Assembly (NCBI GenBank): GCA_934408705.1
Contig: CAKRVL010000017.1
Location: 1-40,597 of the forward strand
DNA length: 40,597 bases
Source: an uncultured Blautia sp.
GTDB lineage: Bacteria; Bacillota; Clostridia; Lachnospirales; Lachnospiraceae
Direction of reading: 5' to 3'
Within the stretch, counting starts at the first letter, position 1, and every line of letters starts with the position of its first letter. Position numbers and translations under genes: made by a program. The notes under the pieces are model-generated. The model worked only from the letters and a program-made list of their open reading frames with translations, searched no databases and was not told where the DNA came from. This document shows positions 21,675 to 30,191 of the stretch, in pieces.

Positions 21675-22268
21675 TTATTTCCTGCTTTGACTGAGTACTT
21701 CGCGGATTTTTGCCCTGATTCTCTGCAGTGCATTATCTATGGACTTAGGAGACTTTTTCAGGATTCCTGCGATTTCTACATATCCGGTTCCTTTCAGATA
21801 CAGATCAAGCACCTTATTCTCCATAGGGCTGAGATAGTCAGAAATCCTCTGACGAAGATCCTGCGTGGTCTCCTGATCAATGATAATAGCCTCCGGATTC
21901 TCTGCTCTTAGCCCCCAGGCAGGGATGCTCTCGTCATCCTGATTCAGGGATACATAAGAATTCAGCGGCTGATGCTTCTGACGATTGGAATTCTGGATAG
22001 CACTGTACATCTGGCGATCAATACACACTCTGGCAAAAGTGGCAAACGACGCCTCCTTATCCGGCTGAAAATCCCGGACTGCCTTAAAAAGCCCAATCAT
22101 CCCCTCCTGGATCAGATCATCTGTATCTCCTCCGATGAGAAACATGGCCCGTGCTTTCTGACGCACAAGGCCTTTATATTTCTCCATCAGGTAATCCTCT
22201 ATAGCTGTTTCTCCATCCCGCAGACGGGCAATCAGTTCTTCATCACTTACACCATCGAACTTTCCCAT
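21675..22268 (-). CDS. sigH: RNA polymerase sigma factor SigH (stationary phase/sporulation)
   Basis: 197 residues. Region 2 shows DDLIQEGMIGLFKAVRDFQPDKEASFATFARVCIDRQM broken across residues about 49-86, and region 4 shows SPMENKVLDLYLKGTGYVEIA and an HTH with KSPKSIDNALQRIRAK. In Bacillus SigH drives early sporulation and competence genes including spo0A. CGGAGGAG precedes the ATG. It is last in ispF-cysS-mrnC-rlmB-sigH, which matches the Bacillus cysS-mrnC-rlmB-(yacP)-sigH order. The SipW operon follows on the same strand. Confidence 0.95.
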   Translation of the reverse strand: MGKFDGVSDEELIARLRDGETAIEDYLMEKYKGLVRQKARAMFLIGGDTDDLIQEGMIGLFKAVRDFQPDKEASFATFARVCIDRQMYSAIQNSNRQKHQPLNSYVSLNQDDESIPAWGLRAENPEAIIIDQETTQDLRQRISDYLSPMENKVLDLYLKGTGYVEIAGILKKSPKSIDNALQRIRAKIREVLSQSRK

Positions 22269-22282
22269 AGCTCCTCCGGATC

Positions 22283-23014
22283 TTATTTCATTCTCTGGCG
22301 GACTACCTCATAAGCAAGGATTCCGGCTGCAACAGATGCATTCAGGGAATCAATATCACCCTTCATAGGAATTGCTGCCACAAAATCACATTTCTCTTTC
22401 ACAAGGCGGCTAACGCCCTCACCTTCATTTCCAATCACCACGCCCATAGGACCGGTGAGATTCAGATTATACATCAGCTCACCACCCATATCAGCACATA
22501 CAAACCACATGCCCTCTTTTTTCAGCTCTTCAATAGTCTGTCCAAGATTAGCCACCTTGGCAACAGGGGTATAATTAAGAGCTCCTGCAGAGGTCTTGGC
22601 AACTGTAGAGGTAAGTCCTGCTGCATGTCTCTTGGGAATGATCACACCATGTGCTCCTGCAAGGTTTGCAGTACGGATGATGGCTCCCAGATTATGAGGA
22701 TCCTCTATATCATCCAACAGGAATATAAAAGGTGGCTCTCCTTTTTTTCTGGCATTATCCAAAATGTCTTCAACAGTAGAATATTCATAAGCTGCCACCT
22801 GTGCGATAACGCCCTGGTGCGCGCCTGTTTCGCTTAACTGATCCAGACGTTCCTTCTGTACGAAATTGATTATAGTATCTTTTTTTCTTGCTTCACGGAT
22901 AATAGTGCGTACCGGTCCGTCCTGACATCTGTCCAGGACAAAAAGCTTGTCCACACATTTTCCTGAACGAAATGCTTCTAATACCGCATTCCTTCCTTCA
23001 ATCTGCTCGCTCAT
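22283..23014 (-). CDS. rlmB: 23S rRNA (guanosine-2'-O)-methyltransferase RlmB
   Basis: 243 residues, SpoU/TrmH class. The N-terminal substrate-binding domain starts EGRNAVLEAF. SPOUT trefoil-knot motifs are visible: LDDIEDPHNLGAIIRTA, VIGNEGEGVSRLV and IPMKGDIDSLNASVAAGILAYE. By homology it methylates the 2'-O of a conserved guanosine in 23S rRNA (G2251, E. coli numbering). It lies between mrnC and sigH in a conserved operon. Confidence 0.95.
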   Translation of the reverse strand: MSEQIEGRNAVLEAFRSGKCVDKLFVLDRCQDGPVRTIIREARKKDTIINFVQKERLDQLSETGAHQGVIAQVAAYEYSTVEDILDNARKKGEPPFIFLLDDIEDPHNLGAIIRTANLAGAHGVIIPKRHAAGLTSTVAKTSAGALNYTPVAKVANLGQTIEELKKEGMWFVCADMGGELMYNLNLTGPMGVVIGNEGEGVSRLVKEKCDFVAAIPMKGDIDSLNASVAAGILAYEVVRQRMK

Positions 23015-23077
23015 CTGCAGCCTCCCGTTTCTTATTTCTTCTATACATAATTGTTGCTTACAGCATTTTTTGCTTTT

Positions 23078-23503
23078 TTATAAATTTTCCTCAGGGATTC
23101 CTTTTCGCACCAGCTCCACAATCCTGGAGTAATCCTCTTTCAGATACAGATATCCCATTAATGCCTCAAAGCCTGTAGCTCTGCGATAATCCGCCATTGT
23201 GGCATGCTTAGCCATTGTCGGGGAATGTGCATTTCTGCCCCTTTTATATACAGCAAGCTCCTCCTCGGTCAGAATTGGTTCCAAAGCTTCCATCATCTTC
23301 GACTGTGTTCCTGCTTTCACCAGACTGCTGGCTTTTTTGTGAAGCTGGTTTACCGGACAGTTTCCCTTTTTTACAAGGACAGTCCGGATCACCAGTTCAT
23401 AAACTCCATCACCGATATAAGCCAGTGTCAATGGGGAATAAGTCCGAAGATCTCTGTCTTTCAGCCCAAATAGTTCTTTTAATTCACTTAAGCCCGTTTC
23501 CAT
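23078..23503 (-). CDS. mrnC: Mini-ribonuclease III
   Basis: 141 residues, an RNase III catalytic domain with no double-stranded RNA-binding domain, as in Bacillus MrnC. It trims the ends of 23S rRNA precursor. [14 protein letters not shown] carries the first acidic residues and [13 protein letters not shown] the second Glu. It overlaps the end of cysS by 16 bp, suggesting coupled translation, as in related genomes. Confidence 0.94.
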   Translation of the reverse strand: METGLSELKELFGLKDRDLRTYSPLTLAYIGDGVYELVIRTVLVKKGNCPVNQLHKKASSLVKAGTQSKMMEALEPILTEEELAVYKRGRNAHSPTMAKHATMADYRRATGFEALMGYLYLKEDYSRIVELVRKGIPEENL

Positions 23504-24897
23504 TTTACTCCTTCACGTGTATCCTTAAGAATGATTCCCTTAGCAAGGAGCTCATCACGGATTTCATCAGCTCTTGCGAAATTTTTCGCCTTTCTTGCTT
23601 CCTGACGCTCTGCGATCAAATCTTCAATCTCTTTATCCAGGATTTCTTCTTTCTTTACTGCAATAAGACCAAGTACATCACACAGCTTAACAAGAATATC
23701 AAGAAGTCCTGCCGCAAAAGCAGCGCTGCTTTCTTCTGTCACATTTGTGTTTGCAAATTTAACCAGCTCAAATATAGCGGCAAGTGCATCCGCAGTATTA
23801 AAGTCATCCTCCATTGCCTCTTCAAACTTCTTCACATAGCCTGCAGCCTCTGTAAGAAGGCTCTGCTCAGCCTGTGTAAGCTCAGCTGCTACTGCCTTTT
23901 TCTTACGGTCATTAAGACGTCCTGCTGCCTCTGTGATTCTCTCCAGCGCATTCTTAGAAGACTCCATAAGATCTGCGCTAAAGTTCAGGGGACTTCTGTA
24001 ATGTGCATTCAACATAAAGAAACGAAGCACCTGAAGGTCATACTGCTCGCTGATCTGGCGGACAGTACGGAAGTTTCCAAGTGACTTGGACATCTTACGG
24101 TTATCAATATTCAGGAACGCATTGTGCATCCAGTATCTTGCAAAAATCTTGTCATTGCTGCACTCACTCTGTGCGATTTCATTCTCATGGTGCGGGAAAA
24201 TAAGATCTTCTCCGCCTGCATGAATGTCGATTTCATCTCCAAGATATTTCTTAGACATTACAGAACACTCAATATGCCATCCCGGACGGCCGTCACACCA
24301 TGGTGATGTCCAATATGGCTCTCCCTCTTTCTTCGGTTTCCAGAGTACAAAATCCAGTGGATCTTCCTTCTGATCCTCTCCTGAAACCTGAAGTGCACGG
24401 AAACCGGACTGTAGATCATCCAGATTTTTGTGGGAAAGCTTACCATATTCTTTAAATTTCTTTACACGGAAGTATACGGTGCCATCTGCAACTGCATAAG
24501 CATATCCCTTATCCATAAGTGTCTGGATCATGCTGATCATACCGTCAATTTCCTGTGTTGCCTGAGGATGTGTAGTAGCCGGTTTTACATTCATTCCAGC
24601 CATATCCTTCTTGCACTCTTCAATATATCTTGTGGAAATCTCCTCTGCGGAAACACCTTCCTCAATTGCTTTTTTAATGATCTTATCATCTACATCTGTA
24701 AAATTGGATACATAGTTTACCTCATATCCTTTATACTCCATATAACGGCGGACTGTATCAAAAATGATCATCGGACGTGCATTTCCGATATGGATCAGAT
24801 TATATACAGTAGGTCCGCAGACATACATTTTTACTTTTCCCTCTTCAAGGGGTACAAATTCCTCTTTCTGACGGGTAAGTGTATTAAAAATTCTCAT
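23488..24897 (-). CDS. cysS: Cysteinyl-tRNA synthetase
   Basis: 469 residues, class [19 protein letters not shown] (about 26-43) holds the HIGH variant HIGN and a zinc-binding Cys. Further zinc ligands are in WHIECS and [22 protein letters not shown] carries the intact KMSKS loop. It charges tRNA-Cys. No T-box is seen; it lies 33 bp after ispF in the operon. Confidence 0.97.
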   Translation of the reverse strand: MRIFNTLTRQKEEFVPLEEGKVKMYVCGPTVYNLIHIGNARPMIIFDTVRRYMEYKGYEVNYVSNFTDVDDKIIKKAIEEGVSAEEISTRYIEECKKDMAGMNVKPATTHPQATQEIDGMISMIQTLMDKGYAYAVADGTVYFRVKKFKEYGKLSHKNLDDLQSGFRALQVSGEDQKEDPLDFVLWKPKKEGEPYWTSPWCDGRPGWHIECSVMSKKYLGDEIDIHAGGEDLIFPHHENEIAQSECSNDKIFARYWMHNAFLNIDNRKMSKSLGNFRTVRQISEQYDLQVLRFFMLNAHYRSPLNFSADLMESSKNALERITEAAGRLNDRKKKAVAAELTQAEQSLLTEAAGYVKKFEEAMEDDFNTADALAAIFELVKFANTNVTEESSAAFAAGLLDILVKLCDVLGLIAVKKEEILDKEIEDLIAERQEARKAKNFARADEIRDELLAKGIILKDTREGVKWKRA

Positions 24898-24930
24898 TAT
24901 ATTTCTCCTTCCGGTCCTTATTTTCAGTAA

Positions 24931-25404
24931 TTATTTCTTGTATAAAAGGCAGACTGCCTGAGAAGCAATTCCCTCTTCCCTTCCGGTAAATCCAAGCTTC
25001 TCTTCTGTGGTAGCTTTAATATTCAAAAGGTCAGACTCCATATGCAGTGCTTCTGCAATATTAGCTTTCATCTGAGGAATATGAGGTGCCATCTTCGGCT
25101 TCTGGGCAATGATCACAGCATCTATATTGCCAACACCATATCCCTTCTCCTCCAGAAGTGCAGCTACATGCTCTAACAGCTTCACACTGGAAATCCCCTC
25201 ATATGCCGGATCTGTATCCGGAAAATGCTGTCCAATATCTCCGAGAGCCGCTGCCCCCAACAGAGCATCCATAATAGCATGAATCAGCACATCTGCATCT
25301 GAATGTCCCAGTAATCCCTTTTCCCACGGGATCTTCACGCCACCAAGGATAAGCTCCCTGTTCTCAGTCAGTCTGTGTACATCATATCCCATTCCAACTC
25401 TCAT
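24931..25404 (-). CDS. ispF: 2-C-methyl-D-erythritol 2,4-cyclodiphosphate synthase
   Basis: 157 residues from the ATG at 25402-25404 ([12 protein letters not shown], the typical family start); a GTG at 25416 is possible. Fifth enzyme of the MEP isoprenoid pathway, a zinc-dependent trimer. DVHRL holds the metal-binding Asp and His, [11 protein letters not shown] the third ligand and active-site Asp, and [17 protein letters not shown] the nucleotide contacts. First gene of the ispF-cysS-mrnC-rlmB-sigH transcript. No ispD is in the window. Confidence 0.95.
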   Translation of the reverse strand: MRVGMGYDVHRLTENRELILGGVKIPWEKGLLGHSDADVLIHAIMDALLGAAALGDIGQHFPDTDPAYEGISSVKLLEHVAALLEEKGYGVGNIDAVIIAQKPKMAPHIPQMKANIAEALHMESDLLNIKATTEEKLGFTGREEGIASQAVCLLYKK

Positions 25405-25443
25405 AAGATTTTCCACGTTTTTCCCTGCCTTTCTCTTCTAAGA

Positions 25444-25470
25444 GGATTTTTATGCCATAGTAAAAAATCC
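25444..25470 (-). promoter_or_regulatory. Leader hairpin of the ispF operon
   Basis: On the minus strand GGATTTTT pairs with AAAAATCC across an 11-nt loop, just after the predicted start site. It has no T-tract. It may stabilise the mRNA 5' end. Confidence 0.35.
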
Positions 25471-25487
25471 CCATGCTATCGTTTGGT

Positions 25488-25516
25488 ATTATACATGATT
25501 TCCGGTTAAAAATCAA
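25488..25516 (-). promoter_or_regulatory. Promoter of the ispF-cysS-mrnC-rlmB-sigH operon
   Basis: On the minus strand, -35 TTGATT (25511-25516), 17 bp, -10 TATAAT (25488-25493). Confidence 0.8.
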
Positions 25517-25580
25517 CGCCACAGTTTGTGCTTGAAATTTAATAAAATTTATGGCTTATCCTCTGGAACTTCCTAAACAA

Positions 25581-25609
25581 AGAAAGCCTCCGGGCAAAAT
25601 ACCCGGAGG
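25581..25609 (-). terminator. Terminator of ridA
   Basis: CCTCCGGG (25587-25594) pairs with CCCGGAGG (25602-25609). On the minus strand CTTTCTTTGTTT follows. Confidence 0.85.
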
Positions 25610-25633
25610 ACCTTACAGATCAATATACAGAGA

Positions 25634-26008
25634 TCACTCAACTTCTGCGATTACCTCAACCTCACAAAGAACATTCTTCGGAAGAGTCTTAACTGCAACG
25701 CAGGAACGTGCAGGCTTATTTACGAAATACTTCGCATATACTTCATTAAACTTCGCAAAATCACCCATATCAGCAAGGAAGCAAGTTGTCTTAACAGCCT
25801 TCTCAAAGCTGCTTCCAGCTTCCTTAAGCACTTCTCCAAGGTTCTTCATAACCTGTTCAGCCTGTGCCTCAATAGTATCTCCGCTGATCTCACCAGTTGC
25901 AGGATCTACCGGAATCTGTCCGGAGGTAAATAATACTCCGTTTAAGATCATTGCCTGGGAATATGGTCCGATTGCAGCCGGTGCCTTGTCTGTATAAACT
26001 ACTTTCAT
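25634..26008 (-). CDS. ridA: RidA family enamine/imine deaminase
   Basis: 124 residues, full RidA length. It hydrolyses reactive enamines and imines such as 2-aminoacrylate made by PLP enzymes. IGPYSQAMILNG (13-24) and the Arg-containing PARSCVAVKTLPKN (near residue 100) mark the active site of the trimer. GGAG precedes the ATG. Monocistronic, with its own promoter and terminator. Confidence 0.95.
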   Translation of the reverse strand: MKVVYTDKAPAAIGPYSQAMILNGVLFTSGQIPVDPATGEISGDTIEAQAEQVMKNLGEVLKEAGSSFEKAVKTTCFLADMGDFAKFNEVYAKYFVNKPARSCVAVKTLPKNVLCEVEVIAEVE

Positions 26009-26046
26009 GGTTTGAATCTCCTTTCGTATTCTCTTTCGTTATCTTC

Positions 26047-26075
26047 ATGCTATCGCAAAAATTTGTTAGTGTCAA
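26047..26075 (-). promoter_or_regulatory. Promoter of ridA
   Basis: On the minus strand, -35 TTGACA (26070-26075), 17 bp, -10 TAGCAT (26047-26052). Confidence 0.75.
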
Positions 26076-26105
26076 GCAATTTTTTTGGTTAGTCATCTAT
26101 TTCTT

Positions 26106-27605
26106 TCAGTAATTCAGGTAATAATATGCCATGGCTGAGATGGTCTGAATGTGAGCGACAGCTTCCGCCTCTTTTCCTGCATTCTCAGACATAACACACA
26201 GAATATAATCCGTCTTATCCCCATACACGATTGCAATATCATGCTGGCTCTTGTCATTCTCGCCGGTTTTGTTGGCAATCTGAACTGATTCCCTGATAGC
26301 TCCCGGAATCTTAGCCCGATTGTCCTGATTTAAAAGCAGAGACAGCATCTGGTCAGAAGCCTCCTGGCTTACGCACTCCCGGCGGTATATCTTCTCCAAC
26401 AGAGTGCCACAGTCCTCCACAGATGTAGTATTGCTGCTTCCAAGCCCCACCGGATCTGTTGCAGACGGTGCCAGAGTATGAAGGACTGCTGTTTCCTTAT
26501 ATCCCTGCTCCCGCAGATACCGGTTAATAGCCCTTGCACCGGCATTGAACTGATTACCCTCAGTCTGAAGCCTTACCATCTCATTAAAAGATTCATTGTC
26601 ACTAAAAGTAACCATATTTTCCATCAGACGGAAAAGCCTAGCTGTTACTGTATCGCTATCCGGAGCAGCCTTCAAAAGGGTTCCCTCATTAACTCTGATA
26701 TCCTCCATATTCTCATAGCTGGCAGCCATAGTAAACACTTTTATCAGACTTGCAGAGGACATTGCCTTATCATTAATGGAAAACTTCTTTCCACTTCCAA
26801 GCTCCTTCACATAAATGCTCCACTCACCATTCAGTTCCTCTGTATAAGCCTTCACTGCCTTTTTCAGATTTTTAATTCCCGGCTGGGTAAGCTCCTTAAT
26901 GCTGCCATCTTTTTTTACAGTCAGTCCCTGAGGGGTAACTGCCTCCCCGGATAATTTACCAGTCTTCTCATCAAAATAATAGTAACCGGAAAATTCCTTT
27001 CCAGCTGTCTGCTGCTCTGTAAGATAGTAAATACCACCCTCCTGACAAATCCTGCCGTACTCATTCAAATAGTAGCACCCATCCAGCTTCGTCTGTCCGA
27101 CCTCCCCCTTTAAATAACAGACCTGCGGTGTACCGGAGAGTCTGCCCAGATTGTTAACCACATAAATTCCAGTCTGCCAGCCTTCTGCTATATTTCCATC
27201 CTCTCCTGCTGGAAGTGCTTCCGCAGGAATAGCTGTAATCTGCCCGTGAACAGCTTTAAATTTTCCTGTTTCATCATGATAATAGTAACCGTTAAATACC
27301 GTTCCATCTATAACAAAATGATCAAAATAATGTATTGCCTGGACACAGTCCCCGGAACCATCTTCATTCAGGCAGTAAAAGCCATCACTCTTCAGCATAT
27401 ATTTATCCGCAGTACCTGGAATCGGCAAGATCTGCGATTCCTCAGTAACAGAAGACAGACTGCCTCCTGTCCCCTGGGCCTGCACAAGGGATGAACCGGT
27501 TGCCATAAAGAAAACTCCTGTCCCGGTACACAAAAGCAGTATCACCAAAAGACGCTCCAGTGCATTTTGCCTATGCTGCCATCTGTATTTTATCCTTTTC
27601 TTCAC
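26106..27605 (-). CDS. Secreted class A beta-lactamase-fold serine hydrolase with wall-binding-like repeats
   Basis: 499 residues. A basic N-terminus precedes a hydrophobic signal/anchor (about 18-43). Residues 65-235 hold several aromatic repeats (GFYCLNEDG, GYYYHDETGKF, GCYYLNEYGR, GYYYFDEKTGKLSG) like cell-wall/glucan-binding repeats. The C-terminal domain (about 245-499) has the penicillin-recognising motifs S286-x-x-K289, SDN (335-337) and KTG (446-448). I do not see a clear match to the omega-loop Glu166-x-x-x-Asn, so peptidoglycan-related action is likelier than drug hydrolysis. It starts 2 bp after the helicase gene. Confidence 0.85.
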   Translation of the reverse strand: MKKRIKYRWQHRQNALERLLVILLLCTGTGVFFMATGSSLVQAQGTGGSLSSVTEESQILPIPGTADKYMLKSDGFYCLNEDGSGDCVQAIHYFDHFVIDGTVFNGYYYHDETGKFKAVHGQITAIPAEALPAGEDGNIAEGWQTGIYVVNNLGRLSGTPQVCYLKGEVGQTKLDGCYYLNEYGRICQEGGIYYLTEQQTAGKEFSGYYYFDEKTGKLSGEAVTPQGLTVKKDGSIKELTQPGIKNLKKAVKAYTEELNGEWSIYVKELGSGKKFSINDKAMSSASLIKVFTMAASYENMEDIRVNEGTLLKAAPDSDTVTARLFRLMENMVTFSDNESFNEMVRLQTEGNQFNAGARAINRYLREQGYKETAVLHTLAPSATDPVGLGSSNTTSVEDCGTLLEKIYRRECVSQEASDQMLSLLLNQDNRAKIPGAIRESVQIANKTGENDKSQHDIAIVYGDKTDYILCVMSENAGKEAEAVAHIQTISAMAYYYLNY

Positions 27606-27606
27606 A

Positions 27607-30009
27607 TTATTCTCCTTTTTTAATTAAAGACAGTTTGTCATTTGCAGATATCTCTCCATGATTTTTTGCTTCTGCCCAGAATTTCTGCAAATATTCTTCT
27701 ACATCAGACAAGGTGCAAAGCTGCCTGTCATCCCATTCCAGCGGAAAAAGATTGCTGTACTCTCTCTGACGAAAGCGCTGATCCAGAAGAAGTATCACTC
27801 CCTGATCCTCCTTAGTCCGGATCACTCTCCCAGCTGCCTGAAGCACCTTATTCATTCCCGGATACCGATACGCATAATCAAATCCGTTCTCTCCGTTTTC
27901 CGTATAAAAGGATCGGAGGATTTCTCTTTCGTTTCCCATCTGGGGCAGCCCCGTTCCTACCAGAATCGCACCGATCAATTTCTCTCCCAGCAGATCAATT
28001 CCCTCTGAAAAAATACCGCCCATAATACAAAATGCCACAAGGGATTTCTCCTTTTGCTCAAATTCCTGAAGAAATTCTTCCCTCTCCTGCTCCTTCATAG
28101 AGCTATTCTGACAGATACATCTTACCCAGCTTACAGAAAATTCCTCCTCGTAAACAGCATAAACATCCTCCAGCATCTTGTAGGAGGGGAAAAATACCAT
28201 ATAATTTCCTTTTCTCTGCCATACTGTTCTGGCTATATATTCTGCAATTCTACGATATTCCTCATAGCCTCTGCGGCTATACAAAGTGCTTACATCCCCG
28301 GCACTTAAAATACATCTGTTTTCCCTGGAAAAAGGAGACTCCACGTAAATCCCATAATCATCCTGTCTGCTGCTGAGAAGCTTTCTGTAATAGCTCATAG
28401 GCAGCAAGGTAGCAGAAAAAAATACTGCACTGCGTCCCTTCTGAAGATATTCTCCCAGATTTACCGCCGGATTTACACAAAACAGCTTAAGACGGAATCT
28501 GCCATCCTCCCCATTTTCAGCATAGACCACATAGTTCTCATCTACCAATTCTGCAATATTCAGAAAATTACGGATATCAAAATAGAACTGTCTTACCTCG
28601 TCTTCCAGTTCCACATCCTTATTCTCTTCCAAATAAGTTTCAAATTCTCCCTGGATTTTCAAAACAGTCATAGTAACAGAACCGGTGCCTGGAAGAACAA
28701 GATAATTCCCGCAGTTCTCCTGTAATTCCTTCAGCTGCTTATTCAGCTTTCCAAGAGAGCGGTACAGACGAGGCGCCCTCTCTCTCATTGCCTTTCGCAC
28801 AAGAAGCACATCCTCCCTGCATACAGAAGCACTGTACATCTCTCTTCCACGCTCTGCAAGATTATGAGCCTCATCAATAAGGAAAATATACTCTCCACCT
28901 GTACCATCTCCGAAAAAGCGCTTCAAATGCACAGTAGGATCAAACACATAATTATAATCACAGATCACTGCATCAACCCACAAAGCAAGATCCAGGCACA
29001 TTTCAAAGGGACATACCTTCCACTTCTGGGCATGCTCTCTTATAACATCCCTGTCATACCGGCTCTTCGTAGTCCACAGCTCATAGACTGCATCATTTAC
29101 CCTGTCAAAGTGGCCCTTTGCATAGGGGCAATATTCCGGATTGCATCTGGTTTCTTCCATGAAGCACAGTTTATCTTTGGCAGTTATAGTCACCACCTTA
29201 TATTTCATACCATTCTTCCGCAGTACCTCAAAGGCCTCCTGCGCAACAGTCCTGGTAATAGTCTTGGCAGTAAGATAAAAAATCGTCTCGCCTTTTCCCT
29301 CGCCCACAGCACGGACAGCCGGAAAAATAGTAGACATGGTCTTTCCCACACCGGTAGGTGCCTGGATAAAAATCTGTCTGCCGGCTCCAATAGCATGATA
29401 CACACTGCTTACCATTTTACGCTGACCTTCCCTGTAGGAAAATGGAAACTCCAGCTTCTGAAGTGATTCGTTTCGTTCTTTTTTCCAATGAAGCTGATAG
29501 CTAAGCCATTTATGATATTCATCCAGAAGACGAGAATACCACTCTTCCAAGGTCTTAATGGAAATCATCTCCCGGAACCTTTTCACTACCTCTGTTTCCA
29601 GATTTGCATAGGTCATTTGGATCCCGATTTGTGTCAGGCCTTCCTGAACACCATAAATATAACCATAGCACATTGCCTGAGCTTTGTGAACCTCCACAGG
29701 CTTTGTAAGCTGCTCAACATTTCCATAAATGCCCTTGATCTCATCGATCCAGAACTCGCCAGACTCTGTAAAGATTCCGTCTGCCCGACCTTCAACCTGA
29801 ATACAAAGCTCCTCATAATCGGTTCTCTGCTTTAACGATACCTCGGCTCTGTAATCACTTCCCATTTGTTTCTGAAGCTTACGGTGCAGCCTGCTGCCCT
29901 TTTGCATAGCTTCCTTATCCATGGTTCCTCTGCGATTATCCAGATCACCGCTCTGCAATATAAATTCAACCAGATTTCTCACTGATATTCGTGTTACCGG
30001 ATTCTCCAT
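27607..30009 (-). CDS. XPD/DinG-like Fe-S helicase with N-terminal RecB-like nuclease domain
   Basis: 800 residues from the ATG at 30007-30009; a TTG eight codons upstream is less likely. The N-terminal 150 residues carry PD-(D/E)XK nuclease motifs: His42, Asp77 (EGRADGIF), Glu90-x-Lys92 (DEIK) and Gln111-x-x-x-Tyr115, the RecB/Cas4-type set. The superfamily 2 helicase has Walker A (QAPTGVGKT, near 216-224), DEAH (379-382) and AAGRVIRTKEDQG as motif VI. Cysteines at 282, 289, 294 and 333 fit an iron-sulfur cluster as in XPD and DinG. Likely role: DNA repair or replication-intermediate processing. It is followed directly by the serine hydrolase. Confidence 0.88.
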   Translation of the reverse strand: MENPVTRISVRNLVEFILQSGDLDNRRGTMDKEAMQKGSRLHRKLQKQMGSDYRAEVSLKQRTDYEELCIQVEGRADGIFTESGEFWIDEIKGIYGNVEQLTKPVEVHKAQAMCYGYIYGVQEGLTQIGIQMTYANLETEVVKRFREMISIKTLEEWYSRLLDEYHKWLSYQLHWKKERNESLQKLEFPFSYREGQRKMVSSVYHAIGAGRQIFIQAPTGVGKTMSTIFPAVRAVGEGKGETIFYLTAKTITRTVAQEAFEVLRKNGMKYKVVTITAKDKLCFMEETRCNPEYCPYAKGHFDRVNDAVYELWTTKSRYDRDVIREHAQKWKVCPFEMCLDLALWVDAVICDYNYVFDPTVHLKRFFGDGTGGEYIFLIDEAHNLAERGREMYSASVCREDVLLVRKAMRERAPRLYRSLGKLNKQLKELQENCGNYLVLPGTGSVTMTVLKIQGEFETYLEENKDVELEDEVRQFYFDIRNFLNIAELVDENYVVYAENGEDGRFRLKLFCVNPAVNLGEYLQKGRSAVFFSATLLPMSYYRKLLSSRQDDYGIYVESPFSRENRCILSAGDVSTLYSRRGYEEYRRIAEYIARTVWQRKGNYMVFFPSYKMLEDVYAVYEEEFSVSWVRCICQNSSMKEQEREEFLQEFEQKEKSLVAFCIMGGIFSEGIDLLGEKLIGAILVGTGLPQMGNEREILRSFYTENGENGFDYAYRYPGMNKVLQAAGRVIRTKEDQGVILLLDQRFRQREYSNLFPLEWDDRQLCTLSDVEEYLQKFWAEAKNHGEISANDKLSLIKKGE

Positions 30010-30026
30010 TCTGATCTTACCGCCTT

Positions 30027-30077
30027 TTCCCAATGGGTATCATTATATAAGTATAACATGATTCCATTCCCAATGGA
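30027..30077. promoter_or_regulatory. Paired TTCCCAATGG motifs upstream of the helicase gene
   Basis: TTCCCAATGGG (30027-30037) and TTCCCAATGGA (30067-30077) are spaced exactly 40 bp apart, with TATA-rich sequence between. The second lies in a 7+7 dyad TTCCATT-CCC-AATGGAA (30062-30078). They may be operator sites; no regulator is known. Confidence 0.35.
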
Positions 30078-30089
30078 AATACTTCCTGT

Positions 30090-30124
30090 TACACAAAAAT
30101 AGGAGTGGCGTTTATACCACTCCT
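30090..30124 (-). terminator. Terminator of the aspartate kinase gene
   Basis: AGGAGTGG (30101-30108) pairs with CCACTCCT (30117-30124). On the minus strand ATTTTTGTG follows. Confidence 0.8.
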
Positions 30125-30191
30125 GATACAAGTAAATCCCACCCACTAATTATTGCTTTCGCAACCGGCTCAGGGGACTTACTTGATTTCG

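Noticed and set aside
26106..27605. Antibiotic-resistance beta-lactamase
   Set aside because: The expected omega-loop Glu is not evident and the wall-binding-like repeats point to another role.
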